In this document: in pieces, positions 25,701 through 34,816 of the stretch
Numbering within the stretch: the stretch's first letter is position 1
Layout of the letters: every line of letters begins with the position of its first letter
Source: Gammaproteobacteria bacterium
GTDB taxonomy: Bacteria > Pseudomonadota > Gammaproteobacteria > Enterobacterales > Alteromonadaceae
Assembly: GCA_018826295.1 (NCBI GenBank)
Contig: JAHJZX010000042.1
Span: forward strand, 44,744-108,743
Reading direction: 5' to 3'
DNA length: 64,000 nucleotides
The notes under the pieces: model-generated
The model's database searches: none
What the model was told of the DNA's origin: nothing
Seen by the model: only the letters and a program-made list of their open reading frames with translations
Position numbers and translations under genes: made by a program

Positions 25701-26586
25701 TATGATAGGTGCCATCGTTGGCGCCCAACCTTTTGGCGGCAGAGGCTTATCCGGCACCGGGCCCAAAGCCGGCGGACCAAACTACTTACTGCGGCTGGTA
25801 AAAGAAAAAGCTTCACCGGATAACGTGCAGATGACTAACTTAAGCCCGGACCAGCTTAGCTTGCACCATAACGCCGATGCCGATGCTCAGGTACAACAGC
25901 TGATGGCCAATTCACTGCGGGATGAAAAAATCTGGCGTGCTACACCACTGAACGATCGCGTTTCAGCAGTACGGCAGTTACTGGCAAAAATTGCCACGGT
26001 AGATATTATCGACGAACTGGCTGACGATTTAGCACTAACGCTGGCCGACGCCCGCGCCCAGCTAAACCGGCTGGAAAAACATATGCGCAAATGCACCACC
26101 CTGCCCGGCCCGACCGGCGAGTCAAATACGCTGCATATTGAGCCGCGCGGCTGCGTGGTGTGTTACGCCGATAAAAGCACCTCGTTTAACTTCTGGGCCA
26201 TTTCAATTATTACCGCACTGGCGGCCGGCAATACCGTCATTACCGTAGCGTCAGAGCTATTTTATGCCGAAGCGCTGGCCTTTAAAGATAAGTTTATTGC
26301 CACTGGCGTTGCGGCCGGGGTGTTCCAGGTGGCAAAACCGGATCAGCTGCAAGCCATTTTGGCGCACCCACATCTGGCCGGTGCGGTAGTGGCAGCGCGT
26401 TCGTCCCGCTTAGGCTATTTTAGCCAGCAGCTGGCGCAGCGCGATGGCGCTATTTTGCCGGTGATCAGCGCCGAGTATTACGATACGCTAATTAAACGTC
26501 TGGTAACCGAGAAAACTATCAGCATTGATACCACCGCATCGGGCGGTAATACCTCACTGATGACCATGGTAGAAGACGACGACTAA
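22783..26586 (+). CDS. putA: Bifunctional proline dehydrogenase / P5C dehydrogenase
   Basis: A 1267-residue PutA oxidises proline to glutamate in two steps. Residues about 1-480 are the FAD-dependent proline dehydrogenase barrel (SPGISVKLSAIHPRY, VDAEEADRLD, LVKGAYWDSEIK). Residues about 550-1000 are the NAD-dependent P5C dehydrogenase, with the MFTGSTETG loop, Glu at about 783 (LIAETGGQN) and the catalytic Cys at about 817 (SAGQRCSALR). Residues about 1040-1267 are the C-terminal aldehyde-dehydrogenase-like domain of long PutAs. There is no N-terminal ribbon-helix-helix DNA-binding domain, so unlike E. coli PutA it cannot repress its own gene. Two GntR-like palindromes upstream may serve instead. 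Confidence 0.95.
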   Translation: MLFDADLTTRCPLRQKIRNYYRIDENTAIDYLLPLAEVGVKARSRAWERARQIVHTIRKDQDGQGGIDALLNEFSLSSDEGVVLMCLAEALLRVPDKRTQEALIRDKLAKGDWSSHLGSSDSLFVNASSWGLLVTGKMVSYNDKAKAQQFGMLKKTLGRLGEPVIRKSVNFAMKIMGKQFVMGTNIDDAIERALDTEQKGYVYSYDMLGEGARTMADAERYYQSYLTAIHAIGKAANGKGPVKSPGISVKLSAIHPRYEFSHRERVMNELLPKLKALVLVAKSYDIGFTVDAEEADRLDISLDIIEAIFSDDELGDWAGFGLAVQAYQKRAIFVIEWLTQLARKVNRKLMVRLVKGAYWDSEIKTSQQKGLEHYPVFTRKASTDVSYKACAIKLLEARDVLYPQFATHNAYTAATILEVAKGNNSGFEFQRLHGMGESLFDQIVSSEKIQCRVYAPVGEHENLLAYLVRRLLENGANSSFVNAIVDTSQPVEALLPDPVETLQSLRNKYNTQIKMPVDLYGNERANSKGLDLTDVDSVTAFKANLDNWFSTHLLQADQVPPGDIAVKNPANHTEIIGHLRLHNSEQMQQLLANADSAFAGWSQTPVNERANLLRRIGDIIERHHDELVAICIKEAGKVAQDGIDEVREAVDFCRYYAARAEELAKDQRFEPRGVVLCISPWNFPLAIFLGQVAAAIVTGNTVIAKPAEQTSLIALRAIALMQAVGLPEHVVQAVIARGSEVGKHIVPDGRIQAVMFTGSTETGSLISRTLAQRNDIQVPLIAETGGQNCMIVDSTALPEQVVDDVISSGFQSAGQRCSALRVLFIQQDVADGIIAMLKGALQELHVGDPAWLSTDIGPVIDDKALNNLQQHVEYLKDKAMLHYQSDIPDNAEQGAYFFAPRLYEISDLSLLKREVFGPCVHVIRFKASELDQVIDQINATGYGLTMGIHSRIEDRCNYLAKMSRAGNVYINRNMIGAIVGAQPFGGRGLSGTGPKAGGPNYLLRLVKEKASPDNVQMTNLSPDQLSLHHNADADAQVQQLMANSLRDEKIWRATPLNDRVSAVRQLLAKIATVDIIDELADDLALTLADARAQLNRLEKHMRKCTTLPGPTGESNTLHIEPRGCVVCYADKSTSFNFWAISIITALAAGNTVITVASELFYAEALAFKDKFIATGVAAGVFQVAKPDQLQAILAHPHLAGAVVAARSSRLGYFSQQLAQRDGAILPVISAEYYDTLIKRLVTEKTISIDTTASGGNTSLMTMVEDDD

Positions 26587-26634
26587 CACTCATGCCACGC
26601 CTGGTCTGACTAAAAACAGCGCTTTGGCACTAAC

Positions 26635-26675
26635 ACCGGACCTGCTGCCAGCAGATCAGAGCAGTAACGTCCGGT
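26635..26675 (+). other. Hairpin between putA and the YfcC gene
   Basis: ACCGGAC (26635-26641) pairs with GTCCGGT (26669-26675), with an inner CTGCTG/CAGCAG pairing close by. Only a weak T stretch follows. It may be an imperfect putA terminator or a processing signal before the next gene. Confidence 0.35.
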
Positions 26676-26783
26676 TTGTGCTGTTGCGGTGCTTAATGTA
26701 GACTCGCTGACTTTTGAGCAGAATAACGTTGCGTAAAGCACACTTTTTTGTAGCCAAAGTGATATTTATGGGATACGTAAAGC

Positions 26784-28187
26784 ATGACCAAATTTAAGGT
26801 ACCTCATACCCTTACCCTGCTGTTTAGCATGATGGTATTGGCGATGATCGCCACCTGGATAGTGCCGCAAGGCTTTTTTGACACCCAAACCCTGGCCAAT
26901 GGCCGCACTGCTGTTATTCCCGGTACCTTTACGCTGGTAGAGGAACGGCAGTACTTAACGCCCTGGCAATTGCTAACAGCCATACCACGCGCCTTTGCCA
27001 GTGCGCAGGATGTGATTTTCTTTGTCATGATTTTAGGTGGTGTGCTGTCTATCGCCCGCGCCACCGGTACCGTAGATGCGCTGATTGGCCGTCTGCTGGA
27101 GCGTTACGGCAATAAGCCACAAATGCTGATCTTCATGGTGGTATTTTGCTTTGCCATGGCCTCAAGCTTTATCGGCACTGCCGGCGAATATATTCCCTTT
27201 GTATTAATACTGGTTGCCTTGTGTAAAGCTATGCGGCTGGATGCGATGACCGCCGTCGGTATGACCGTTGCCGGCTACGGTATTGGCTATGGCGTATCGG
27301 CGTTTAACCCTTTTACCGTAATTATTGCCCAGCAAATAGCCGATTTACCGCCGATGTCTGGTAACTGGTTGCGCTTTGCCATCTTTGTGCCCTTTGTATT
27401 GATTGGTTTTCACCATGTCTGGAGCTATTCGAAAAAGGTCCTGGCCAACCCCGAAAACTCGATGGTAAAAGACTTACCCTGCCCGTTAATTGGTACAGAA
27501 ACCGCGGCTTATCCGCCGCTAACCTGGGCCCACCGCTTGATTTTAGCCAGCTTTGTGCTGACGATTGGCATAGTGGCATACAATATCCGCGCAAACGGCT
27601 GGTACCTGTACGAGCTGGGGGCCGCCTTTATTGCCTGGGGCTTGTTTATTACTGTTATTGGTAAGGTATCGGCCGATGTTGCAGCAAATAAATTTATCGC
27701 CGGCGCGATGGAGCTTACCACCACCGCTATGCTGATTGGTGTCGCCCGCGGTATTTCTTTGATTATGGAAGATGGCCAGATTTTACACAGCCTGGTGCAC
27801 GGTATGTCTACGCCGCTGTCCTATGTTGGTGCTGAAGCCGCAGCGGTAGGCATGCTGGTTATCCAAACGCTGTTAAACTTTTTTATCCCATCCGGCAGTG
27901 GCCAGGCTTATGTCACCATGCCTTTAATGGTACCGGTTGCCGATCTGCTTGAAATCCCGCGTCAGGTTGCGGTACTGGCTTATCAGTTTGGTGATGGTTT
28001 CTCCAATATGATCATTCCCACCAATGCGGTGTTAATGGGCATTATCGGTATTGCCGGTATTCCTTATGGCCATTGGTTCCGCTTTTGTTTACCGCTGATG
28101 TTAAAGCTAATGCTGGCCTCTTCGTTAGTGCTGGTACTGGCAATAATATTTGGCTACGGCTTAGACTTGCAGCCGGCTGTGGCGTAA
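26784..28187 (+). CDS. YfcC family transporter (C4-dicarboxylate carrier-like)
   Basis: A 467-residue integral membrane protein with about 11-12 TM helices. The N-terminal TLLFSMMVLAMIATWIVPQG and the loop GFFDTQTLANGR are typical of the YfcC/DcuC-related superfamily. Conserved segments include SSFIGTAGEYIPFVLIL, FNPFTVIIAQQIADLP and the late FIPSGSGQAYVTMPLM. Members are secondary carriers for amino acids, peptides or dicarboxylates. Lying 197 bp after putA in the same direction, it could import or export a metabolite linked to proline use, but no sequence feature fixes the substrate. A strong terminator follows. Confidence 0.8.
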   Translation: MTKFKVPHTLTLLFSMMVLAMIATWIVPQGFFDTQTLANGRTAVIPGTFTLVEERQYLTPWQLLTAIPRAFASAQDVIFFVMILGGVLSIARATGTVDALIGRLLERYGNKPQMLIFMVVFCFAMASSFIGTAGEYIPFVLILVALCKAMRLDAMTAVGMTVAGYGIGYGVSAFNPFTVIIAQQIADLPPMSGNWLRFAIFVPFVLIGFHHVWSYSKKVLANPENSMVKDLPCPLIGTETAAYPPLTWAHRLILASFVLTIGIVAYNIRANGWYLYELGAAFIAWGLFITVIGKVSADVAANKFIAGAMELTTTAMLIGVARGISLIMEDGQILHSLVHGMSTPLSYVGAEAAAVGMLVIQTLLNFFIPSGSGQAYVTMPLMVPVADLLEIPRQVAVLAYQFGDGFSNMIIPTNAVLMGIIGIAGIPYGHWFRFCLPLMLKLMLASSLVLVLAIIFGYGLDLQPAVA

Positions 28188-28193
28188 AAACAG

Positions 28194-28221
28194 ACAGGCC
28201 GGCATTGCCGGCCTGTTTTTT
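28194..28221. terminator. Bidirectional intrinsic terminator
   Basis: ACAGGCCGGC (28194-28203), loop ATT and GCCGGCCTGT (28207-28216) form a perfect 10-bp GC-rich stem followed by six Ts. On the other side an A5 run (28186-28190) gives the minus strand a U tract too. It separates the converging YfcC and PstS-like genes. Confidence 0.9.
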
Positions 28222-28222
28222 A

Positions 28223-28633
28223 TCACTCCAGCGTCAGTAACACCTTAACCTGATCTGACACCGCGCCAGCACTGACATAACCAATAATATTCGGGTTATT
28301 TGCCACCAGTGTTAGCACCTCAGCATCTGACGCCACTTCTTTTGGCGGTGTGCCTTTACCGGTAAACACCAGCTTAGACCAGAAGGCCTTGACCTGGCTG
28401 GATGATCGCCCCAGCGCTTTTTGATCAAACTCCGAGCGCAGTGGAGCCGAATCTGCCAGATTAACCGGTACCGCTGAAGAGCCGTCAGTAAAAGCACTTA
28501 GTTTGCCGGTATACAACCTGGCTAAGTCTTCCTGCGTCAGGCTGGTCTGGTTAGACGGATGCACCACTACCGCTATTGCAGCATCAACCGCTACAGGCAG
28601 CAATAAACTGCCAATAACAAATATTGTTTTCAT
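28223..28633 (-). CDS. Small PstS-like phosphate-binding-type protein
   Basis: A 136-residue exported protein (signal peptide about residues 1-18). The mature part matches a piece of the PstS/SphX binding fold: VVVHPSNQ, LTQEDLARLYTGK, the SAFTDG region, an Arg in LRSEFDQKALG, and NNPNIIGYVSAG at the end. Full PstS proteins are about 320 residues, so this is a one-lobe version of the type often paired with porins. It lies 9 bp behind the porin gene, clearly co-transcribed. Role in phosphate or other oxyanion capture is inferred. Confidence 0.75.
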   Translation of the reverse strand: MKTIFVIGSLLLPVAVDAAIAVVVHPSNQTSLTQEDLARLYTGKLSAFTDGSSAVPVNLADSAPLRSEFDQKALGRSSSQVKAFWSKLVFTGKGTPPKEVASDAEVLTLVANNPNIIGYVSAGAVSDQVKVLLTLE

Positions 28634-28641
28634 ACCGCCTC

Positions 28642-29730
28642 CTAAAATACCAGATCAACACCAAAGGTCAGTGATTTACTGTCACCCGCCACCATTAAAC
28701 CGTCATAGCCTTTATCTTCCACATCGTCGTATTGCAGTTTAAAGGCTGCTGAGTTATGGAAGTCGTAGCGAAAGCCAATACTGGTGGTGTTGTGCACTTC
28801 GCCTTCGCTGTCAAAGTCGGCGTAAGAGATATAGGGTGTAATGGTATTAAAGCGGTAGCCCAGTGATACCATATAGGTGTCAAACTTACCGCCATCGAGG
28901 TCGAGTTGGTTCAGCTCTGACAGCAATACCAGATTGTTGTAATCGATATTGACAGAAATACCGGCAAATTTACCGCGCCGCTCCAGCTCACCGCCCCAGT
29001 CTACCCGCTCTGTTACACCATTTACGGTACGGTAGCGCTCGTTAATGTACGTCATGTAAGTCAGGCGGATATCCAGCCAGTCACGGTTAAAACTGACGAC
29101 ACCGCCGACAATATCCTTCCAGATCTCCCGTACCGGGTTAGTGCCAAAAAATTGCGATAACAGTTTGTTTTCTTTATCGTCCTCACGGCCGGTGTAAATA
29201 TTGCCACTAATATCCCAGCTACCCAGCTGGGTATTAAACAGGGCATTAATGCCGGTGTAGTTAAAAATTTGCCAGGTATAGTTATCTGCCGGCGGCCGCA
29301 ACCAGAGGTAAGCAAAGCCGACATCAAAAAAGTCAGAGTAGTAATACAGTGGCAGGCGCTTTTTACCCGCCTGTATGGTCCAGGTATCGTTTAACTGATA
29401 AGAGATATAAGCCCATTCAAAGCTGGCATCAAAATCATCCGCGCCGCGGGCGACAATTTGCCCGGTAACAGACAAGCCTTCGGTTAAGTCTGCCGACAGC
29501 TGCAAGCCAATGCGGCTATCCGGTTTAAACGACCATTCTTCTTCGTAAACGCCTACCTGAGGATAGTTGGCTAAAAAGGTTGGTGGTAAGCCAAACTCCT
29601 CCACCCCGCTACCGCTTAGTACCTTGCCACCTGCTACTGTGGCAAAACCGGAGATATTGATCTCGGCCGCCGCAGTCAGAGGTAACAACAACATCATGCT
29701 ATTTATACTGCGTAACATTGTTTTTCTCAT
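28642..29730 (-). CDS. Porin-like outer membrane beta-barrel protein
   Basis: A 362-residue exported beta-barrel. The signal peptide ends at about residue 22 (LLLPLTAAA). The mature chain begins EINISGFATVAGG and shows alternating amphipathic strands rich in aromatic residues (WAYISYQLNDTWTIQAGKKR, YRFNTITPYISYADF), ending GVDLVF with the C-terminal phenylalanine needed for Bam assembly. It resembles porins found next to small PstS-like proteins. It heads a two-gene unit. A weak Pho-box-like repeat lies at 29873-29894. Selectivity is unknown. Confidence 0.8.
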   Translation of the reverse strand: MRKTMLRSINSMMLLLPLTAAAEINISGFATVAGGKVLSGSGVEEFGLPPTFLANYPQVGVYEEEWSFKPDSRIGLQLSADLTEGLSVTGQIVARGADDFDASFEWAYISYQLNDTWTIQAGKKRLPLYYYSDFFDVGFAYLWLRPPADNYTWQIFNYTGINALFNTQLGSWDISGNIYTGREDDKENKLLSQFFGTNPVREIWKDIVGGVVSFNRDWLDIRLTYMTYINERYRTVNGVTERVDWGGELERRGKFAGISVNIDYNNLVLLSELNQLDLDGGKFDTYMVSLGYRFNTITPYISYADFDSEGEVHNTTSIGFRYDFHNSAAFKLQYDDVEDKGYDGLMVAGDSKSLTFGVDLVF

Positions 29731-29923
29731 ACAAGCTCCTAGTTTTAACGCAAAAGGTGCTGAAACCTTTTGCTAAACATAGTTCAGTAAATTCTGAATT
29801 GCAGAAAAAGTAGCAAAAATCCGCCATTTGTACCCACTGCTGACACAAACAACGGAAAACCTACTTTTGTCGCTGTCACTCTGCTGTTAGCATAGGGTTA
29901 TATCGCACACTTCAGCAGATCCT

Positions 29924-31669
29924 ATGCAGCACGCCCGTCAAATCGCTGACATTCTTCTAAAAGGCTTTCGCCGCCATTTTAGTTTGTTTCAGGCTATTAC
30001 CGCCAAAGCCAAGCAACGCTTTGAATTGGCCGACTGGCGTGCCTTTCAGCAAGATAGCTCAGAGCGGATTTCTTATTATGATCTGCGGGTAAACGAAACC
30101 ATTGCTCAGTTACAGCAACAATTGCCCGGCCAATGCCTGAATGAATCGTTGTGGCAGCAGGTGAAGTTGCAGTATCTGGAATTTCTGGCCTTTCATCCGC
30201 AGGCTGAACTGGCCGAAACATTTTACAACTCGGTGTTTTGCCGACTGTTTGAGCGTAAGTACTTTCATAATCAGAATATTTTTGTCGAGTCCACGCTCAG
30301 CAAACAGCATTTACCGGCACCGGTTGCCTCGGTATACGACAGCTATTTTCCGGCGCAGGATGGCTTAAAACAATGTATTCGCGCCATTGTCGCCAGTTTT
30401 GCTTTTGTTACACCTTTTATCGATATAGAACGTGATATCCGGCTGATTGTTAAAAGCTTTATGCAGCACAGCAGCCATGGCCGCCACCCGGTATATCAAA
30501 TTCGTTTTGATATCTTAAAGCCGGCGTTTTTCCGCAATAAAGCCGCTTACATTGTTGGCCGGGTGGTAACGCCGGACGGCCAGCAACCCTTTATTATTCC
30601 GCTGTTGCACCGCGAGGGCGCAGGCCTCTATATCGATACACTGGTGACTGACGCTAAACAAATGACGATAATTTTTGGCTTCTCGCGTGCTTATTTTATG
30701 GTGGCAAGCCAGGTACCCTCGGCACTGGTGCATTTTTTGCGCGAGCTGCTACCGCATAAAACGCTGGCCGAGTTGTACGCCAGCATTGGTTTGCATAAAC
30801 AGGGTAAAACCGAATTTTACCGCGAGCTGCTCAGCCATCTTGGCAGCAGCAAGGATCAGTTTGTTGCTGCGCCGGGTATTAGAGGCATGGTAATGATGGT
30901 GTTTACCCTGCCGTCTTTTCCTTATGTGTTTAAAGTGATCCGCGATAAATTTGCGCCGAGTAAAGAATTTGGCCGCGATACGGTAAAAGCGCGCTATCAG
31001 CTGGTAAAACAACATGACCGCGTAGGCCGCATGGCCGACACACTGGAGTATTCAGACGTCGCGTTGCCGGTTGCACGCTTTACACCCGAGCTGTTGCAGG
31101 AGCTGCAACAAACTATTGCCGGTTCTATGCAGATTGAAGATGATTTGGTCATTATCCGCCATTTATACATAGAGCGGCGCATGATCCCGTTAAACATCTA
31201 TCTGGAGCAGGCCAACGATAACGAGAAAGCCAGCATCATGGACGATTACGGCCAGGCCATTAAGCAAATGATTGCCGCCAACATTTTTCCCGGCGATATG
31301 CTGCTGAAAAACTTTGGTGTAACCCGCCACAACAGAGTGGTGTTTTATGATTACGACGAAGTGCAGTATTTGCTGGATGTCAATTTCAGAAGCTTCCCGA
31401 AAACCGACAACTATGAAGATGCACTGTTTGCAGAAGGCACAGTGTGTGCCGCACCAGGTGACGTATTTCCCGAACAAATGGCCACCTTTGTTACGCCACA
31501 GCCGCAAATTCGTCAGCTGCTATTTAGTAAACATCCGCAACTACTGGACGCAGCCTATTGGCGGCAGAAGCAACACAATATCCGTCATGGCATTATCGAA
31601 GATATCTATCCCTATCCTGACGCTATTCGTTTTTATCATCAGTACCATAACGAGACTACTACGCAATGA
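29924..31669 (+). CDS. aceK: Isocitrate dehydrogenase kinase/phosphatase
   Basis: A 581-residue AceK, close to the usual 578. It phosphorylates and dephosphorylates isocitrate dehydrogenase, steering carbon into the glyoxylate shunt. Recognisable parts are the N-terminal regulatory region ([17 protein letters not shown]), the ATP-binding loop [20 protein letters not shown] with the following lysine (FKVIRD), and the catalytic region with [19 protein letters not shown]. The usual neighbours aceB and aceA are absent, so the gene is a stand-alone copy here. Its stop overlaps the yaiI start by 4 bp (ATGA). Confidence 0.95.
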   Translation: MQHARQIADILLKGFRRHFSLFQAITAKAKQRFELADWRAFQQDSSERISYYDLRVNETIAQLQQQLPGQCLNESLWQQVKLQYLEFLAFHPQAELAETFYNSVFCRLFERKYFHNQNIFVESTLSKQHLPAPVASVYDSYFPAQDGLKQCIRAIVASFAFVTPFIDIERDIRLIVKSFMQHSSHGRHPVYQIRFDILKPAFFRNKAAYIVGRVVTPDGQQPFIIPLLHREGAGLYIDTLVTDAKQMTIIFGFSRAYFMVASQVPSALVHFLRELLPHKTLAELYASIGLHKQGKTEFYRELLSHLGSSKDQFVAAPGIRGMVMMVFTLPSFPYVFKVIRDKFAPSKEFGRDTVKARYQLVKQHDRVGRMADTLEYSDVALPVARFTPELLQELQQTIAGSMQIEDDLVIIRHLYIERRMIPLNIYLEQANDNEKASIMDDYGQAIKQMIAANIFPGDMLLKNFGVTRHNRVVFYDYDEVQYLLDVNFRSFPKTDNYEDALFAEGTVCAAPGDVFPEQMATFVTPQPQIRQLLFSKHPQLLDAAYWRQKQHNIRHGIIEDIYPYPDAIRFYHQYHNETTTQ

Positions 31670-32118
31670 AAATATACGTCGACGCCGACGCCTGTCCGGT
31701 AGTGATTAAAGATATTATTTTTCGCGCCGCCGAGCGTAAGCAAATCACCACTTTATTGGTTGCCAATCAACTGATCCGGGTACCTCCATCCAAATTTATC
31801 TCAGCGATAACCGTATCAAGCGGCTTTGATGAAGCCGATAATGAAATCGTGCGCCGCTGTGAAGCCGGTGATTTAGTTATCACTGCCGATATTCCGTTGG
31901 CGGCCGACGTATTGGCTAAAGGGGGTTTTGCGTTAAATCCGCGCGGCGAGCTGTACAGTAACGACACCATTAAACAAAAGCTTACCATGCGCGACTTTAT
32001 GGACACCCTGCGTGGCAGTGGCGTACATACCGGCGGCCCGCCACCACTTAACCAAAGCGATCGTCAGGCTTTTGCCAATCAGCTGGATAAGTTACTGCAA
32101 CGTTTTACTGCCCGCTAG
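31666..32118 (+). CDS. yaiI: YaiI/YqxD family protein (UPF0178)
   Basis: A 150-residue conserved protein of the UPF0178 family. The start [16 protein letters not shown] is diagnostic, with acidic residues of a PIN-like active site, and [24 protein letters not shown] in the middle is typical. A nuclease fold is implied, but the function is not established. It is coupled to aceK by an ATGA overlap and ends 2 bp before the stop of the convergent MCP gene. Confidence 0.9.
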   Translation: MKIYVDADACPVVIKDIIFRAAERKQITTLLVANQLIRVPPSKFISAITVSSGFDEADNEIVRRCEAGDLVITADIPLAADVLAKGGFALNPRGELYSNDTIKQKLTMRDFMDTLRGSGVHTGGPPPLNQSDRQAFANQLDKLLQRFTAR

Positions 32119-32120
32119 CG

Positions 32121-33767
32121 CTACACCTTAAACCGTCCCACTTGCACACTAACCAGCTGCACCAGCTTACGTACGCGCACCCCGTCATTGCCAGTGTCAC
32201 GGGCCAAGTCGGATAACTCAGTGGCATTTTGGCTAATACCATTAACTGTCTGGTTTACATGCTCGGCCACCGTCGACTGCTGCTCTGTTGCTGCGGCTAT
32301 TTGGGTGGCCATATCATTAATGTTGGCAATGCCTGAGACAATATTGTCCAGGTAGCTGCTGGCCGATGAGGCATGTTGCTCGGTTTCTGTCACCTGACTT
32401 TTGGCATTATCCATCGCCGACACAGCCTTACTCACGCCGTGCTGCAAACGGTTAATCATGTCATGAATATCTTTGGTCGATTGCTGTGTACGTGATGCCA
32501 GTGTCCGTACTTCATCGGCGACCACGGCAAAGCCCCTGCCGGCATCACCGGCCCGCGCGGCCTCTATTGCTGCGTTTAGGGCCAGCAAGTTAGTTTGCTC
32601 GGCAATGCCACCTATTACCTCCAGCACCGAGACTATATTGCGGCTTTCAATTTCCAGATCGCTGATGGCTTTAACCACTTGCGATATGTCTTTTGCCAAC
32701 ACATTGATCTGCTGCATAGATTGGCGGATCACTTTACCTGAACTATCTGCTGCTTTGTTGGCATCCTCAGTAGCACCATTGGTTAACGAAGCATTACTGG
32801 CAATTTCCTGCACTGCATGCTGCATCTGATGTATCGCGGTTAACACCTGTTCTATATGCGAAGTTTGCTCGCCGGCTTTATTACTGGTGAGTTCAGTTTT
32901 CGATGCGATATTGGCCGACGCCTGCTCAAGTTCTGTCAGTTGCTGTTGCACTTCACCAATCATTGCTTGCAAGGTACTGATAAATTCGTTGGTTTTAAGC
33001 GCAACATCGCCAATTTCATTGCTGCCGCTAACCGGCAACCGGCGGGTGAGATCGCCACCAACACTGGCCAGCTCACTGACCATAGTTTTTAACTGCGTTA
33101 GTGGTTTTACAATTAAACCGGGGCTAAATACTATGGTAACCACAGCAATAGCCACAGCGATTAACATTAATAAAATAGTCAGATTTTTTTGCTGACTTAC
33201 ATAGGCAGACAACTGCTGGCCCAGCTCGATAGCCCGCGTATCAATGCGCTCACCTAAGCCGTTATATTCTTCGCGCAGCGTTGAAAAAGCTGCCGTCTCG
33301 CTGGTTTCAATTAACGTGCGGGCCTGCTGGGTATTGCCCTGCTGAGCGTATTGCATCACCTGTTTGGCCAGATTGCGCCAATTATCAAACACTTGAATAA
33401 AGTCACTATCAGCCATAGTGCTGACATCATGCTGGCGCACCAGTGCTGCTGCTGTTGTCATCCGCTCCAGGGCCTGCTGCACATTGTCATCAAAGTCTTG
33501 TTTTGCATCGGCAACCGGGCGACCTTCTGCACTTAACTGGACATATTCGCGCATTGCCAGCTCAGCCTGATACAGATCTCTGTCAGCATTTAACACCGCC
33601 GTGGTAGCGGGCGTAAGATTGTTAATGGCAATATCCGTTTGTGCGATAACCCCGTTTACCGTAATCAGGCTTTTAGTACCGACAGCGGCAATCAGCACTG
33701 ACAGTAAAACAATAGGCAGGGCAATTTGTAATTTAACAGATAAATTTTTCAGACTGGTCATAATCAC
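32121..33767 (-). CDS. Methyl-accepting chemotaxis protein (4HB sensor)
   Basis: A 548-residue transmembrane chemoreceptor. TM1 is at about 12-32 and TM2 at about 193-215; between them lies a four-helix-bundle type periplasmic domain. A HAMP domain follows ([13 protein letters not shown]), then the cytoplasmic signalling hairpin with the highly conserved tip [17 protein letters not shown] and flanking methylation helices. It controls CheA through CheW and so the flagellar motor. No che genes are nearby. It is divergent from an SBP-like gene at 33938, which may encode a ligand-binding partner. Confidence 0.92.
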   Translation of the reverse strand: MIMTSLKNLSVKLQIALPIVLLSVLIAAVGTKSLITVNGVIAQTDIAINNLTPATTAVLNADRDLYQAELAMREYVQLSAEGRPVADAKQDFDDNVQQALERMTTAAALVRQHDVSTMADSDFIQVFDNWRNLAKQVMQYAQQGNTQQARTLIETSETAAFSTLREEYNGLGERIDTRAIELGQQLSAYVSQQKNLTILLMLIAVAIAVVTIVFSPGLIVKPLTQLKTMVSELASVGGDLTRRLPVSGSNEIGDVALKTNEFISTLQAMIGEVQQQLTELEQASANIASKTELTSNKAGEQTSHIEQVLTAIHQMQHAVQEIASNASLTNGATEDANKAADSSGKVIRQSMQQINVLAKDISQVVKAISDLEIESRNIVSVLEVIGGIAEQTNLLALNAAIEAARAGDAGRGFAVVADEVRTLASRTQQSTKDIHDMINRLQHGVSKAVSAMDNAKSQVTETEQHASSASSYLDNIVSGIANINDMATQIAAATEQQSTVAEHVNQTVNGISQNATELSDLARDTGNDGVRVRKLVQLVSVQVGRFKV

Positions 33768-33937
33768 TCTCTTTGAAAAAGAACTGCGGTTTAACCTGCA
33801 ACTGCTGGACTTGCGGTGTAATTAGCATAGTTGAGTTTTTTCAGCTGTAATGGCTGTTTTTATTAAATTTATCCGGATGAACGAAATACACATCAACTAA
33901 AATTCCTTGACTAAACTTGATACAAGTCTCCGTAAGA

Positions 33938-34816
33938 ATGACGGCAATGAACAAACTTTTGCTACTTTGTCTGCTGGTTTTCTCTGCTCAGGCAGAAACG
34001 TTAAAAACAGTGATTACAGTAGATCGTGACGTATTTGAAGACTCTCGCCGCTTTCTTAATGGCCGTGATGCGCTGGAGATCACCGACTTTAGTACAGAAT
34101 ACGCCCGGCGCGATATTGTTGACTTTGTGCTAATTCAGCAGGCCGTGGCGCTGGGCGGCATTAAATTAGTGGTCAAACTTGAGCCGGGTAACTACGATGC
34201 CCGCAATTTGCGCTCTATCAGTAATGGTTTGCTGTTAATTGGCCTCGATACCTTTTGGTTATCCGAGCTGGAGAAACTGCAACAGCAGATCTTTATCAGC
34301 GACCCGCTAATCCGGCGCGGCGAGTTTATTGCCGGCGTTTACACATCACCGCACAATAGTCAGGCGTTAGCGGTAAAAAGCCTTACGCAATTAAAAAAAC
34401 TCAGTGCGATATCCAGCTCTCACTGGCATGCCGACTGGACAACCTGGCAACGTATCACGCCAGAAAAACTGATTGACGACCCATCCTGGCCGTCTCAGGC
34501 AAAACTGGTAAGCCGCGGTTGGGTAGACGTTATGTTGGCACCTTTTCTACCCACTTTGCCCTTTACCATGCGAGGCCCTGATTATGAGCTAATCGCTATC
34601 CCGGGCGTTAAAGTTGGGCTGTACGACAGCCGCCATGTCGCAGTGTCGCGCCTTCATCCGGACGGCGAGCGGGTATATGCCGCCCTGCAAAGCGGTTTAG
34701 CCCAGCTTAGAAAAGAAGGTCGTATTGTCAAAGCGTACACCGAAGCCGGCTTTTTTCATCCCGCCGTGGCCGACTGGACCTTGCTTAACCCTATTTCTAG
34801 CCAAACCAGGCACTAA
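33938..34816 (+). CDS. Exported solute-binding-like protein of unknown ligand
   Basis: About 292 residues with a signal peptide (MNKLLLLCLLVFSAQA). I prefer the ATG at 33938 or 33947; an upstream in-frame TTG at 33917 would add a polar tail before the signal. The mature part looks like a two-lobe periplasmic binding fold: TVDRDVFEDSRRFL at the start, FVAGVYTSPH-like strands in the centre (FIAGVYTSPHNSQ), and a hinge region PFTMRGPDYELIAIPGVKVG. No transporter genes accompany it. Its last 20 bp overlap the end of the convergent rluA-like gene. Confidence 0.6.
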   Translation: MTAMNKLLLLCLLVFSAQAETLKTVITVDRDVFEDSRRFLNGRDALEITDFSTEYARRDIVDFVLIQQAVALGGIKLVVKLEPGNYDARNLRSISNGLLLIGLDTFWLSELEKLQQQIFISDPLIRRGEFIAGVYTSPHNSQALAVKSLTQLKKLSAISSSHWHADWTTWQRITPEKLIDDPSWPSQAKLVSRGWVDVMLAPFLPTLPFTMRGPDYELIAIPGVKVGLYDSRHVAVSRLHPDGERVYAALQSGLAQLRKEGRIVKAYTEAGFFHPAVADWTLLNPISSQTRH

